A DNA stretch of 64,000 nt, from NCBI RefSeq assembly GCF_003012745.1, contig NZ_PXYK01000014.1, positions 97,952 through 161,951 of the forward strand, given 5' to 3'. Shown here in pieces: positions 43,520 to 53,386 of this stretch. The position numbers were made by a program, and so were the translations under genes. The notes under the pieces are model-generated. The model saw nothing but the letters and a program-made list of their open reading frames with translations, had not been told where the DNA came from and did no database searches. The DNA comes from Kumtagia ephedrae. Its GTDB lineage: Bacteria; Pseudomonadota; Alphaproteobacteria; Rhizobiales; Rhizobiaceae. Position 1 is the stretch's first letter. Every line of letters starts with the position of its first letter.

Positions 43520-44604
43520 GCCTTGGCGCCCCGGCGGCCGGAGCCGACGACCGGTGCCGACACGCTGTCGAGCGGCCAGCGCGAGCGCGGCGAAAAATCT
43601 ATGCCGTCGGCTTGCGTGAGCCCGGCGCGCAGCCGCTCGATGCCCGCCCAGGCGATCATCGCCGCATTGTCGGTGCACAGCGCCAAGGGCGGCGCGACGA
43701 AACCGAAGCCGTTGTCGGCGCAGAGCTTTTCCAGGGTCGAGCGCACCAGCCGGTTGGCCGCCACGCCGCCCGCCACCACCAGCGCCGGCCCCGCCGCGTC
43801 CGGGTATTCGGCGCGGAACCGCTCCAGCGCCCGCGACACCCGGTCGGCGAGCGCGTCGGTGACGGCCGCCTGGAACGACGCGCATATGTCGGCAACGTCC
43901 TGCTCGCTGAGCGGCGCGATGGCGGTCGCCGCCTGCCGGACGGCGGTCTTGAGACCGGAGAAGGAAAAATCCGGCCGCGCCTCGCCCTTCATCGGACGCG
44001 GGAAGGCGAAGCGGGCGGCATCCCCGGCCCTCGCCGCCTTCTCGACGTTCGGGCCGCCGGGATAGGGTAGGCCGAGCATCTTCGCCGTCTTGTCGAAGGC
44101 TTCTCCGAGCGCGTCGTCGATGGTGGTCGCCCAGCGCTGGTAGTCGCCGACGCCGCGCACCAGCACGATCTGCGTATGGCCGCCGGAGACGAGCAGCAGC
44201 AGGTAGGGGAAGGACAGGCCGTCGGTCAGCCGCGGCGTCAGCGCATGGCCCTCGAGATGGTTGACGGCGAGCAGCGGCTTGCCCGCCGCGGCGGCGATCG
44301 CCTTGGCCGTCATCAGCCCGACGATCAGCCCGCCGACCAGCCCCGGCCCGGCGGTCGCCGCCACCGCGTCGACATCGGCAAGCGTCGTTCCGGCGTCAGT
44401 GAGCGCGGCCTCGATCAGCCCGTCGAGGGCTTCCACGTGCGCTCGCGCTGCGATCTCCGGCACCACCCCGCCGAACGCGGCATGCTCCTCGATCTGGCTG
44501 AGCACGGCATTCGACAGGATCTGCGGCCGGCCGTCATCGGCGAGCGCTACGACGCTCGCGGCTGTTTCGTCGCAACTGGTCTCTATGCCCAGGACGCGGA
44601 TCAT
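43516..44604 (-). CDS. tsaD: tRNA N6-adenosine threonylcarbamoyltransferase
   Basis: A 362-aa Kae1/TsaD protein that makes the t6A base at tRNA position 37 with TsaB and TsaE. The ASKHA core is visible: [14 protein letters not shown], the metal-binding HLEGH in the [12 protein letters not shown] block, [12 protein letters not shown] and the C-terminal [10 protein letters not shown]. It is divergent from hemC across about 100 bp and is the first gene of the minus-strand tsaD-gpsA run. Essential in most bacteria. Confidence 0.97.
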   Translation of the reverse strand: MIRVLGIETSCDETAASVVALADDGRPQILSNAVLSQIEEHAAFGGVVPEIAARAHVEALDGLIEAALTDAGTTLADVDAVAATAGPGLVGGLIVGLMTAKAIAAAAGKPLLAVNHLEGHALTPRLTDGLSFPYLLLLVSGGHTQIVLVRGVGDYQRWATTIDDALGEAFDKTAKMLGLPYPGGPNVEKAARAGDAARFAFPRPMKGEARPDFSFSGLKTAVRQAATAIAPLSEQDVADICASFQAAVTDALADRVSRALERFRAEYPDAAGPALVVAGGVAANRLVRSTLEKLCADNGFGFVAPPLALCTDNAAMIAWAGIERLRAGLTQADGIDFSPRSRWPLDSVSAPVVGSGRRGAKA

Positions 44605-44701
44605 GCCTTAAGATGGTCCAAGATTGTCCATCGGGGATTTCCCCGTTAGGAGGGGCCCGGCCGGGCATCTCCGCCGGGCTGCCTATCACGGACCGGGCAG
44701 G

Positions 44702-45631
44702 ATGCAAACAGCGACCCTCACCATCGGAACCCGCGGAAGCCCGCTGGCGCTCGCCCAGGCGCACGAGGCGCGCGCCCGGCTGATGGCCGCCCATGGCCTG
44801 CCGGAGGAAGCCTTCGCCATCGAGGTGATCTCCACCAGCGGCGACCGCATCCAGGACCGGCCGCTGTCGGAGGCCGGCGGCAAGGGCCTGTTCACCAAGG
44901 AGATCGAGGAAGCGCTGCTCGACCGCCGCATCGATATCGCCGTGCATTCCTCCAAGGACATGCCGACGCAACTGCCCGACGGGCTTGAGCTCTCGGCCTT
45001 CCTGCCGCGCGAGGACGTCCGCGACGCCTTCATCGGCAGGGCGGCCCCGACGATCCGAGGATTGCCGCACGGCGCGACGGTGGGGTCGTCCTCGCTGCGG
45101 CGTCAGGCGCTGATCCGGCGCATGCGGCCGGACATTTCCGTGGTCACCTTCCGCGGCAATGTGCAGACCAGGCTGCGCAAGCTGGAGGAGGGCCAGGTCG
45201 CCGGCACGATGCTCGCTTGCGCCGGGCTCAAACGGCTGGGCATGGCCGACGTCGTCACCGACCTGATGCCGCTCGACATCTTCCCGCCGGCGCCCGGCCA
45301 GGGAGCGATCTGCATCGAGAGCCGCATCGGCGACGAGCGAATCGCAAGGCTGCTGGAACCGCTCGACCACCGCGACACGGCACTGGCGCTGGCCTGCGAG
45401 CGCGCCTTCCTGGCGGCGCTCGACGGCTCCTGCCGCACACCGATCGCCGGCCATGCGGTCGTGGACGGCAGCCGCCTGCGGTTCGGCGGCCTGATTCTGT
45501 CGCCGGACGGGCAGAACGCCCATGACGTGACGATCGAGGGACGCGCCGGCGACGCGGCATCGCTCGGCCGCAGCGCCGGCGAAACGGTGCGCGCCAAGGC
45601 CGGCCCCCGCTTCTTCGAAGGCTGGAGCTGA
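44702..45631 (+). CDS. hemC: Hydroxymethylbilane synthase (porphobilinogen deaminase)
   Basis: A 309-aa enzyme that links four porphobilinogen units to hydroxymethylbilane in haem synthesis. The dipyrromethane cofactor cysteine is C244 in [13 protein letters not shown]. Other blocks are [22 protein letters not shown] and [13 protein letters not shown]. It begins the hemC-hemD-mic60-hemY run. The ATG at 44702 gives the regular length. No oddities. Confidence 0.97.
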   Translation: MQTATLTIGTRGSPLALAQAHEARARLMAAHGLPEEAFAIEVISTSGDRIQDRPLSEAGGKGLFTKEIEEALLDRRIDIAVHSSKDMPTQLPDGLELSAFLPREDVRDAFIGRAAPTIRGLPHGATVGSSSLRRQALIRRMRPDISVVTFRGNVQTRLRKLEEGQVAGTMLACAGLKRLGMADVVTDLMPLDIFPPAPGQGAICIESRIGDERIARLLEPLDHRDTALALACERAFLAALDGSCRTPIAGHAVVDGSRLRFGGLILSPDGQNAHDVTIEGRAGDAASLGRSAGETVRAKAGPRFFEGWS

Positions 45632-46357
45632 ATGGCCGCGCGCGTCCTGGTGACGCGGCCCGAGCCGGGCGCTACGCGCACTGCCGCGCGGCTGGCCGAA
45701 CGCGGATTCGTCCCGGTGCGGCTGCCGCTGACCGAAACCGTCGCGCTTCCAGTCGAGCTGCAATCCCCGCCGGGGGATATCGACGCCGTCGCCGTCACCA
45801 GCGCCAACGCGCTGCGGCATGCGCCCGCGGGGTTGATCGAAGCCCTCAAAGAAAAAAAGTGCTTCGCCGTCGGCGAGCGGACGGCGGAGCAGGCGCGGGC
45901 GCTCGGCTTCGCCGCCGTGGAGACGGGGGACGGCGATGCCGACGCGCTGGCGGGGCTGGTGACGCGCCGCGTCCGGCACGGCGCCCGCCTGGTCTATCTG
46001 TGCGGGCGGGTGCGCATGAGAGGTTTCGAGGCGCGGCTTGCGGAGGCCGGCATCGCCGTTCATCCGCTGGAAACCTACGACACGCGCACGATCGGCTACG
46101 AGCGCGACCAGCTCGCCCCGGCCGTCGGCGCGGAACCGATCGACGTCGTGCTGCTTTATTCCGCCAAGGCTGCCGGCCGCTTTCTCGAACTCTCCTGGCC
46201 GCCGGAAGCGGTGCGGATGCTCGCGGCGGCGGAATTTTTATGCCTGTCGCAGCGGGTCGCAGAACGGCTCGCGGACGTCTCCGCCATCCGCATCCGTATC
46301 GCGGCGGAACCCAGCGAGGCGGCGCTGTTGCGGCTGCTCGGGCCGCCTGCCGTCTGA
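45632..46357 (+). CDS. hemD: Uroporphyrinogen-III synthase
   Basis: A 241-aa HemD, directly abutting hemC (the ATG follows the stop without a gap). It closes and inverts ring D of hydroxymethylbilane. The fold has low conservation, but RVLVTRPEPGATRTAARLAERG, with VLVTRPEPGA typical, and VAVTSANALRHA and LLYSAKAAGRFLE fit the family and the position. Continues the haem gene cluster. Confidence 0.92.
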   Translation: MAARVLVTRPEPGATRTAARLAERGFVPVRLPLTETVALPVELQSPPGDIDAVAVTSANALRHAPAGLIEALKEKKCFAVGERTAEQARALGFAAVETGDGDADALAGLVTRRVRHGARLVYLCGRVRMRGFEARLAEAGIAVHPLETYDTRTIGYERDQLAPAVGAEPIDVVLLYSAKAAGRFLELSWPPEAVRMLAAAEFLCLSQRVAERLADVSAIRIRIAAEPSEAALLRLLGPPAV

Positions 46358-46467
46358 GGCCGATCGCCCCGTCTTGCCCGCGCCTCTTTTCAGGGCAGGC
46401 TGGTGTGGTAGGTATCCAGAAGGTGGCCGGCGCGCCGGTGCCAGGACGAACGAAACGGAGGCCAGGC

Positions 46468-47952
46468 ATGGTCAAGACGCCGAGGACCCGGCACTCGAAG
46501 ACGCAGCGCGAGCCGCTGACCATCGAGCTCGATCCGGCCGATGTCTCGCGTGTGTCCGAGACGGAGACCGTGTCGCCGGCCGCGGCCGATTCGGTTTCCG
46601 GCGACCCGGAGTCACCCTCGCAGGCGGGGGCGGACGCCGAAGGTTCCGCCGGCGCGACCGCTCCGGGTACCGAAGAGATTTCAGCCGCCGAGACCGAAGC
46701 CGGGCCGCACGACGTGCCGAACGATCGCTTGTCGACCGAACCGGAACCGGCGACCGAAACCGGCACGGCGGCGCAGCCGGACCAGGAATACCAGCCTGCC
46801 GAACCGGCGCGGGAGCCGGCGGGCTACCGGTTCGACGAAACGGAAGCGCGGCAGCCGGAATCGGGCCGGACCGAATCGTCTGCATCGCGGGACGACACGG
46901 CAACGCCGTCGCCGGCGCCGCCGCGTGGCGACGGCTTTTCGCGCATTGCCGCGGGCGTGATCGGCGCGGTCGTGGCGCTCGCCGCCGCCGGAGGTCTGCA
47001 ATATGCGGGACTGCTCGGCGCACCGCACACCTCGGGCGGCAATCCGCAGGCGGCTGCCGAGATCGAAAGCCTGCGGCAGGAGGTCGCGGCCGTCCGCAGC
47101 GATGCCGGAACCGATGATCTCGGTGCCCGCGTCGACGGCCTGTCTTCGGCGCTCGACGCGCTCAAGGCGGATGTCGCGGCGTTGCGCGAGGCGCCGCCCG
47201 GCGGCGGTTCCGGCGATGCCGCGGCGCTCCAGGCGCTGGACGACCGCATCAAGCAGGTCGAGAGCACCATCGCTGCGCTCGGCCAGGCGCCGGATGCGGC
47301 CGACCTGACCGCGCTCGGCGAGCGGGTTGCCGCCGTCGAGGCGCTGGCGAGAACCGAGAACGACTCGGCCGCGGAGGCCGGCGACCGGCTTGCCGCGCTC
47401 GAGCAGACGGTCGGCAGCCTGGCCGGACGGGTGGATGCGCAGGCGCAGCAGCCGAAGATCGCGCTCGCCATCGCCACTGCCGCCCTGAAGGCGGCGGTGG
47501 ACCGTGGTGCGCCCTTCGCGGCCGAACTGGAGACGTTCGCGGCGATCTTTCCGACCGCGCCGGAGCTGGCGGCGCTGCGCGCGCATGCCGAGAAAGGCGT
47601 GTCGACCCGCGAGGCGCTGCTGGCCGAGCTCGAGCCGGCCGCCACAGCCATGATCGCCGCCGCGAAACCCGTCGATCCCGACGCCGGCATCGTCGACCGC
47701 CTGATGCAGAGCGCCGAATCGCTGGTCACCGTGCGGCCGGTCGGCGCGGTCGAGGGCGCGGGCGTGCCGGAGATCGTGGCGCGCATGGAAGCGGCGCTGA
47801 CGGCGGGCGATCTCGACAAGGCGATCGCCGAATACGATTCGCTGCCCGACGCCGCCAAGGCGGCGGCCGGCGGGTTCGGCGACAAGCTCAAGGCGCGGCG
47901 CGACGTCGAGAAGCTCGTCGATCAGGCCATCGCCGGCGCGATGAAGGCGTGA
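46468..47952 (+). CDS. Mitofilin/Mic60-family membrane protein
   Basis: A 494-aa protein with a low-complexity, acidic, Pro/Glu/Ala-rich cytoplasmic N-terminal part (residues 1-155), one transmembrane helix at about 160-182 (AAGVIGAVVALAAAGGLQYA) and a periplasmic coiled coil followed by the C-terminal mitofilin signature region. It corresponds to the alphaproteobacterial homologue of the mitochondrial Mic60, known to shape inner or intracytoplasmic membranes. Its place between hemD and hemY is conserved in the class. The N-terminal part is poorly conserved and shows the GC-rich repeats expected of disordered DNA. Confidence 0.87.
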   Translation: MVKTPRTRHSKTQREPLTIELDPADVSRVSETETVSPAAADSVSGDPESPSQAGADAEGSAGATAPGTEEISAAETEAGPHDVPNDRLSTEPEPATETGTAAQPDQEYQPAEPAREPAGYRFDETEARQPESGRTESSASRDDTATPSPAPPRGDGFSRIAAGVIGAVVALAAAGGLQYAGLLGAPHTSGGNPQAAAEIESLRQEVAAVRSDAGTDDLGARVDGLSSALDALKADVAALREAPPGGGSGDAAALQALDDRIKQVESTIAALGQAPDAADLTALGERVAAVEALARTENDSAAEAGDRLAALEQTVGSLAGRVDAQAQQPKIALAIATAALKAAVDRGAPFAAELETFAAIFPTAPELAALRAHAEKGVSTREALLAELEPAATAMIAAAKPVDPDAGIVDRLMQSAESLVTVRPVGAVEGAGVPEIVARMEAALTAGDLDKAIAEYDSLPDAAKAAAGGFGDKLKARRDVEKLVDQAIAGAMKA

Positions 47953-47959
47953 GGACGGC

Positions 47960-49594
47960 ATGATCCGCATCCTGTTCTTCCTCCTCGTCGTCTTCCTGCT
48001 CGGCCTCGGCTTCGCCTGGCTGGCCGACCGGCCGGGCGACATGGTCGTCACCTTCCAAGGCTACCGCTACACGGTCAGCCTGATGGCGGCCGCGGTCGGC
48101 GTGGTGGCGATCGTCGCCGCCGTGATGATCGCCTGGTGGCTGGTGAAGTCGATCTGGAACAGCCCTTACACCGTCGCCCGCTATTTTCGCGTGCGCCGCC
48201 GCGACCGCGGTTATCAGGCATTGTCGACCGGCATGATCGCCGCCGGCGCGGGCGACGCCGCGCTCGCCCGCAAGAAGAACAAGGAAGCCGCCAAGCTGAT
48301 CCGCTCCGACCAGGAGCCGCTGATCCGGCTTCTCGACGCGCAGGCGGCGCTGCTGGAGGGCGACCATGACGGCGCCCGCGACAAGTTCGAGGCGATGCTG
48401 GACGATCCGGAGATGCGGTTGCTCGGCCTGCGCGGGCTCTATCTGGAGGCTGAACGGCTGGGCGACCGCGCCGCGGCGCGCCACTATGCCGGCCGCGCCG
48501 CCGATATCGCGCCGCAGCTCGGCTGGGCGGCGGATTCGACGATCGAGGAGAAGATCGTCAGCGGCGACTGGGACGGCGCGCTGAAGATCGTCGACGCGCA
48601 GAAGGCGACGCACCAGATCGAGCGCGACGCCGCCAACCGCCGCCGCTCCGTGCTGCTCACCGCCAAGGCGACGGCGCTGTTCGACGTCGAATTCCCGCAT
48701 GCCAAGACGGCGGCGCTGGAGGCCAACCGGCTGCGGCCGGATTTCGTGCCGGCGGCGCTCGTCGCGGCGCGGGCGCTGTTTCGCGGTGACGACACGCGCA
48801 AAGGTGCGAAGATCCTCGAGGCTGCCTGGAAGGCCGAGCCGCATCCGGACGTCGCCGATCTCTACGTGCATGCCCGCCACGGCGACGCCGTCGCCGACCG
48901 TCTGACGCGCGCCAGGCGGCTGCAGTCGCTCAGGCAGAACCATCCCGAATCCTCGCTCGCCGTCGCCCGCGCCGCCCTCGACGCGGCCGACTACCGGCTG
49001 GCGCGCAAGGAAGCCGAGGCGGCGATCCGCATGCAGCCGCGCGAGGGTGCGTGGCTGCTGCTCGCCGATATCGAGGAAGCCGAGACCGGCGACGTCGGCA
49101 AGGTGCGCCAGCTGCTCGCCAGGGCGGTGCGCGCGCCGCGCGATCCTGCCTGGGTGGCCGACGGCTTCGAGACCGATAAATGGGCGCCGTTCTCGCCGGT
49201 CAGCGGACGGCTCGACGCCTTCGAGTGGCGGGTGCCGGTCGAGCGGCTGGGCACGCTGATCGAGGAAGAGAAGGCGCCGGTCGCTCCGGTCGAGCCGCCG
49301 GTGCTGGAGGCGCCCAGTCCGGTTCCCGCGCCCGGGCCGGTGGTCGAGGTCCAGGCCGAGCCGGCGCCGCCGAAATCGGTGCCGCCGCCCGCCCCGGAAC
49401 CGGCCAACGACCGCAAGCCGGCCGAGCCGCAGCCTGCGAAGCCGGCTGCCGTCGCCGGCGTGGTTGCACCGGCGTTTGCAGACACCACATTTGTCGATGA
49501 TGAAAGCGAACCGACGCAGCCGCCCTTGCCGGACGATCCCGGCGTCGACCCCGACGAGGCCGCCAAGCCCCGGCGGCGCTTCAGCCTGTTCTGA
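47960..49594 (+). CDS. hemY: HemY-type TPR membrane protein
   Basis: A 544-aa inner-membrane protein. Two N-terminal helices (IRILFFLLVVFLLGLGFAWL and TVSLMAAAVGVVAIVAAVMIAW) form the HemY_N domain, followed by tetratricopeptide-like repeats and an acidic/proline-rich tail of about 100 residues. HemY in gammaproteobacteria is linked to the late haem steps with unclear mechanism; it is not protoporphyrinogen oxidase. It ends with a TGATG overlap to the next gene. The C-terminal tail is low-complexity. Confidence 0.93.
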   Translation: MIRILFFLLVVFLLGLGFAWLADRPGDMVVTFQGYRYTVSLMAAAVGVVAIVAAVMIAWWLVKSIWNSPYTVARYFRVRRRDRGYQALSTGMIAAGAGDAALARKKNKEAAKLIRSDQEPLIRLLDAQAALLEGDHDGARDKFEAMLDDPEMRLLGLRGLYLEAERLGDRAAARHYAGRAADIAPQLGWAADSTIEEKIVSGDWDGALKIVDAQKATHQIERDAANRRRSVLLTAKATALFDVEFPHAKTAALEANRLRPDFVPAALVAARALFRGDDTRKGAKILEAAWKAEPHPDVADLYVHARHGDAVADRLTRARRLQSLRQNHPESSLAVARAALDAADYRLARKEAEAAIRMQPREGAWLLLADIEEAETGDVGKVRQLLARAVRAPRDPAWVADGFETDKWAPFSPVSGRLDAFEWRVPVERLGTLIEEEKAPVAPVEPPVLEAPSPVPAPGPVVEVQAEPAPPKSVPPPAPEPANDRKPAEPQPAKPAAVAGVVAPAFADTTFVDDESEPTQPPLPDDPGVDPDEAAKPRRRFSLF

Positions 49595-50088
49595 TGAGTG
49601 ACCCCTCGATGCTCGAACGCATGATCTCCTTCCTCAAGGAGCTGCCGCGCAACGGCGGCACCGCCGCGCGCGGCGACGATCCGCGCGTCGCCGCGGCGGC
49701 GCTGATGTATCACGTGATGGATGCCGACGGCGTGCGCCAGGACGCCGAATGGGACCGCATCAAGCAGCTGCTCGGCGAAACCTACCACATCGGCGGGCGC
49801 GAGCTCGACGATCTCGTCAATGCCGGCGAGAGCGCCGAGCACGAGGCGATCGACCTCTACGCCTTCACCAGCGTGCTTAACCGGCATCTCGACGACGAGG
49901 GCCGCATCACCTTCATTCGGCTGATGTGGGACGTCGTTTATGCCGACGGCGTGCTGCACGAGCTCGAGGACAACACGCTGTGGCGGGTGGCGGAACTGCT
50001 CGGCGTCGACGGCCGCGACCGCGTCCTGGCGCGGCAGGACGCGGCACGCAAGGTTCCAGGAGCCAAGGGCACGCCATCGAATGAGTAG
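49594..50088 (+). CDS. TerB-family tellurite-resistance-like protein
   Basis: A 164-aa protein with a TerB/DjlA-like all-helical domain: VAAAALMYHVMDADGVRQDAEW and VIYADG-like VVYADGVLHELED, two acidic DxDG/YADG motifs that may bind metal. No J-domain is present, so it is not DjlA. The ATG sits in the hemY stop (TGATG). This gene follows hemY in other rhizobia. Function is unknown beyond the domain name. Confidence 0.9.
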   Translation: MSDPSMLERMISFLKELPRNGGTAARGDDPRVAAAALMYHVMDADGVRQDAEWDRIKQLLGETYHIGGRELDDLVNAGESAEHEAIDLYAFTSVLNRHLDDEGRITFIRLMWDVVYADGVLHELEDNTLWRVAELLGVDGRDRVLARQDAARKVPGAKGTPSNE

Positions 50089-50803
50089 GCTGGGGGCGGA
50101 CGCCGGTCGACCGCGCGTCCTCGTCGTGCTGCATCAGGAAACATCCAGCCCCGGGCGGGTCGGCCACATGCTGATCGAGGCGGGGTTCGAACTCGACGTC
50201 CGGCGGCCGCCGCTCGGCGACGCGCTGCCGGAGACGCTTGTCCACCATGCCGGCGCCGTTGTCTTCGGCGGGCCGATGAGTGCCAACGATCCCGAGGATT
50301 TCGTCAGGCGCGAGACCGACTGGCTGGCCGTGCCGCTGAAGGAGAACCGTCCCTTTCTCGGCATCTGCCTCGGCGCGCAGATGCTGGTCAACCATCTCGG
50401 CGGCAAGGTCGAAGGCCACCGCGACGGGCTGGTCGAGATCGGCTGGTATCCGCTCAAGGCCACCGACGACGGCAGGAAACTGATGCACTGGCCGGAGATG
50501 GTCTACCAGTTCCACCGCGAGGGCTTTTCGCTGCCTTCCGGCGCCTCGCTGCTGGCCACCGCCGAGCACTATCCCAACCAGGCCTTCCGCTACGGCGACA
50601 ACGCCTGGGGCATCCAGTTCCATGCCGAGCTGACGCGGGTGATGATGCACCGCTGGGTGGTGCGCGGCGCGCACCGCTTCGAGCTGCCGGGCGCGCAGCC
50701 CGGCCGCGACCATCTCGGCGGCCGCATGGTCTGGGACATGCACCTCAAGCGCTGGCTGGCGGAATTTCTCGAAACGGTGTTCGGAAAACCGGAGGTCGGC
50801 TGA
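50081..50803 (+). CDS. Class I glutamine amidotransferase
   Basis: A 240-aa GATase of the GMP-synthase-like group. The nucleophile cysteine is in FLGICLGAQML, with the catalytic His and Glu in IQFHAELT. It is a free-standing glutaminase-type domain, similar to the YbaJ/COG0518 group that handles gamma-glutamyl compounds or acts as a subunit. The partner enzyme is not evident. It overlaps the TerB gene by eight bases and ends the hem-linked operon. Confidence 0.92.
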   Translation: MSRLGADAGRPRVLVVLHQETSSPGRVGHMLIEAGFELDVRRPPLGDALPETLVHHAGAVVFGGPMSANDPEDFVRRETDWLAVPLKENRPFLGICLGAQMLVNHLGGKVEGHRDGLVEIGWYPLKATDDGRKLMHWPEMVYQFHREGFSLPSGASLLATAEHYPNQAFRYGDNAWGIQFHAELTRVMMHRWVVRGAHRFELPGAQPGRDHLGGRMVWDMHLKRWLAEFLETVFGKPEVG

Positions 50804-50812
50804 CCGCGAGCC

Positions 50813-51031
50813 TCAATGCTCGGTAAGCGCCTCGTTGAGCAGGTCGAGATCGACGTAGAAATAGCGCACCAGGCAGAGCTGGACCTCTTCGGCGTCGAAG
50901 CCGTGGCTCCTCAGATAGGAGACCGATTCGTAGATCGCCCGCCGGTCGACGAGCTTGGTCTTGATGCCGCCCTGCGCCTCGATGAAGGCGTCCATCTCGG
51001 CAATGTTCCGGTGCTTTGAAAGTGTCTGCAT
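50813..51031 (-). CDS. Small conserved-looking hypothetical protein
   Basis: A 72-aa protein (MQTLSKHRNIAEMDAFIEAQ...) without a recognised domain. It is hydrophilic with two predicted helices and an acidic end (LDLLNEALTEH). The ATG at 51031 is preceded by GTGGGGG. It lies 84 bp behind phoB on the same strand, so it may belong to the pst-pho transcript. Codon usage is that of a normal gene, and the frame is intact across a region with few stop codons in other frames. Function unknown. Confidence 0.6.
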   Translation of the reverse strand: MQTLSKHRNIAEMDAFIEAQGGIKTKLVDRRAIYESVSYLRSHGFDAEEVQLCLVRYFYVDLDLLNEALTEH

Positions 51032-51114
51032 GTGTGCCCCCACATCACACGCACAAGTTTAGCGAATCGTGGATAACAAAATACTAACGATTGCGCGAGC
51101 GGTTCGTTGGGGGG

Positions 51115-51804
51115 CTATTCGTCGCTGATGGCGTAGCCGGCGCCGCGCACGGTGCGGATGACGTCCGGCATCCGTCCGTTGTTCACCGCCTTGCGCAGCC
51201 GTCCGACATGCACGTCGACCGTGCGCTCGTCGATATAGATCGTCTCGCCCCAGACGTTGTCGAGGAGCTGTCCGCGCGAAAACACCCGGCCGGGATGCCG
51301 CATCATGAATTCGAGCAGGCGGAACTCGGTCGGGCCGAGCCTGATCTCGCTTTTCTTGCGGTAGACGCGATGCGATTCGCGGTCGAGCACGATGTCGCCG
51401 ACCTTGAGCACGGAGGACAGCACCTCCGGCTTGGCGCGCCGCAGCAGCGCCTTCACCCGCGCCACGAATTCCGGCGTCGAGAACGGTTTTACCAGGTAAT
51501 CGTCGGCGCCGGTGGCCAGGCCGCGGACCCGGTCGCTCTCCTCGCCGCGCGCCGTCAGCATGATGATCGGCAGCCGCTCGGTCTCCGGCCGCATCCTCAG
51601 CCGCCGGCACAGCTCGATGCCGGAGAGCGCCGGCAGCATCCAGTCGAGCACCAGCAGGTCCGGCACGTTCTCCTGCAGCCGGATCTCGGCCTCGTCCCCG
51701 CGCGCGACGACCTCGACCTGGTAGCCTTCGGTCTCCAGGTTGTAGCGCAGGAGCACGCCCAGCGGCTCCTCGTCCTCAACCACCATGATTTTTGGAGCGA
51801 TCAT
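51115..51804 (-). CDS. phoB: Phosphate regulon response regulator PhoB
   Basis: A 229-aa OmpR-type response regulator. The phospho-acceptor is D54 in LVLDWMLP, with acidic partners in VVEDEEP and the conserved lysine in LVKPFSTPEF. The C-terminal winged helix (FRLLEFMMRHPGRVFSRGQLLDNVWG) binds Pho boxes, and ERTVDVHVGRLRKA is typical. It is encoded behind phoU with 12 bp between. The histidine kinase gene phoR, often upstream of the pst genes in rhizobia, is not in the window. Confidence 0.97.
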   Translation of the reverse strand: MIAPKIMVVEDEEPLGVLLRYNLETEGYQVEVVARGDEAEIRLQENVPDLLVLDWMLPALSGIELCRRLRMRPETERLPIIMLTARGEESDRVRGLATGADDYLVKPFSTPEFVARVKALLRRAKPEVLSSVLKVGDIVLDRESHRVYRKKSEIRLGPTEFRLLEFMMRHPGRVFSRGQLLDNVWGETIYIDERTVDVHVGRLRKAVNNGRMPDVIRTVRGAGYAISDE

Positions 51805-51816
51805 CGCGCCTCGCTT

Positions 51817-52524
51817 CTACTCGGCCAGCACGGTCGTCGCCGTCTCGTCCTGCTTCGGCCGGTTGGCCGGAAGCTGCGAGCCGGTCAGCACATAATAGGC
51901 GTTCTCGGCGATGTTGGTCATATGGTCGCCGATGCGCTCGAGATTCTTGGCGCAGAACAGGAGATGCGTGCAGGCGGTGATGTTGCGCGGATCCTCCATC
52001 ATGTAAGTGAGGAGCTCGCGGAACACCGAGGTGTATTTGAGGTCGATCTTCTCGTCGTCGACGCGAAGCGTCCGCAGGTCCTCGGGCTTGCGCGCCGCAT
52101 AGGCGGCGATCACGCCCTTGATCTGCGCCAGCACCAGCGTCGCCATGTCGTCGATGCCGTGCGACAGGCCGCGCGGCGTCGAGCCCTCGCCGACCGCGCC
52201 GACGCGCTTGGCGACGTTCTTGGCGAGGTCGCCGATGCGCTCCAGGTCGCCGGCCATGCGGATGGCGCCGAGCACGGCGCGCAGGTCCTGCGCCATCGGC
52301 TGGCGCTTGGCGATCAGCGTGATGGCGCTGTCGTCGATCTCGCGCTGCTTGGCGTCCATCACGGCGTCTTCCGAGATGATGCGCTGCGCCGCCGCCGCGT
52401 CGGTATGGAGCAGCGCGCGGATCGCATCGCGGACCATCGAGGCCGCCAGGTCCGACATCTCGCGGATCAGCTTGTCGATGTGCTCGAGATCCTGGTCGAA
52501 GGAGGAGACGGTATGTTCGCCCAT
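51817..52524 (-). CDS. phoU: Phosphate transport regulator PhoU
   Basis: A 235-aa protein made of two three-helix PhoU repeats, with the metal-binding patterns in DLERIGDLAKNVAKR and NLERIGDHMTNIAENAYY. PhoU links the Pst transporter to the PhoR-PhoB pair and keeps the regulon off when phosphate is plentiful. The ATG at 52524 (MGEHTVSSFDQDL) is the family start. It lies between pstB and phoB in the usual order. Confidence 0.97.
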   Translation of the reverse strand: MGEHTVSSFDQDLEHIDKLIREMSDLAASMVRDAIRALLHTDAAAAQRIISEDAVMDAKQREIDDSAITLIAKRQPMAQDLRAVLGAIRMAGDLERIGDLAKNVAKRVGAVGEGSTPRGLSHGIDDMATLVLAQIKGVIAAYAARKPEDLRTLRVDDEKIDLKYTSVFRELLTYMMEDPRNITACTHLLFCAKNLERIGDHMTNIAENAYYVLTGSQLPANRPKQDETATTVLAE

Positions 52525-52546
52525 TGCGGCTTTCCTCAATACCCAC

Positions 52547-53371
52547 TCAGCCGAAGCGGCCGGTGATGTAGTCCTGCGTGCGCTTGTCGTCGGGATTGGT
52601 GAACATCTTGTCGGTGGCACCCTCCTCGACGAGGTAGCCCAGATGGAACATGGCGGTGCGCTGCGACACGCGCGCCGCCTGCTGCATGGAATGGGTCACG
52701 ATGACGATGGTGTAGTTCTGCTTGAGCTCGTCGATGAGCTCCTCGACCTTGGCCGTGGCGATCGGGTCGAGCGCCGAGCACGGCTCGTCCATCAGGATCA
52801 CTTCCGGCGACACGGCGATGGCGCGGGCGATGCACAGGCGCTGCTGCTGGCCGCCGGAAAGCCCGGTGCCGGGCTCGTTCAACCGGTCCTTGGCCTCGTT
52901 CCACAGCGCCGCCTTCTTGAGGCTCGACTCGACGATCTGGTCCAGTTCGGCCTTGTTCTTGGCGAGCCCGTGGATCTTCGGTCCGTAGGCGACGTTCTCG
53001 TAGATCGACTTGGGGAACGGGTTGGGCTTCTGGAACACCATGCCGACGCGGGCGCGCAGCTCGACCACGTCGATCTTCGGGTCGTAGACGTCCTCGCCGT
53101 CAAGCGTGATCTTGCCGGTCACGCGGGCCGAGTCGATGGTGTCGTTCATGCGGTTGAGGCAGCGCAGGAAGGTCGACTTGCCGCAGCCCGACGGGCCGAT
53201 CAGCGCCGTCACCTGGTTCTGCCGGACGTCGAGGTCGACGTCGAACAGCGCCTGCTTGTCGCCGTAGAAGACGCCGACCTTGCGGCCCTGCATCTTGATC
53301 ACTTCGTTGGGCTTCGCAGTCATACCGCCGCTCACCGCCTCTTCGAGTTTCTCTTGGCTCATGATGTTCAT
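52547..53371 (-). CDS. pstB: Phosphate ABC transporter ATP-binding protein PstB
   Basis: A 274-aa ABC ATPase that powers phosphate uptake. Walker A is [19 protein letters not shown], the signature is [14 protein letters not shown] and Walker B is [16 protein letters not shown]. The CSALDPIAT form and the [20 protein letters not shown] block are diagnostic of PstB. It follows pstA by 15 bp. The N-terminal 16 residues before the domain are variable; an ATG a few codons later is possible. Confidence 0.97.
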   Translation of the reverse strand: MNIMSQEKLEEAVSGGMTAKPNEVIKMQGRKVGVFYGDKQALFDVDLDVRQNQVTALIGPSGCGKSTFLRCLNRMNDTIDSARVTGKITLDGEDVYDPKIDVVELRARVGMVFQKPNPFPKSIYENVAYGPKIHGLAKNKAELDQIVESSLKKAALWNEAKDRLNEPGTGLSGGQQQRLCIARAIAVSPEVILMDEPCSALDPIATAKVEELIDELKQNYTIVIVTHSMQQAARVSQRTAMFHLGYLVEEGATDKMFTNPDDKRTQDYITGRFG

Positions 53372-53386
53372 GATATCTGCCCCCGT

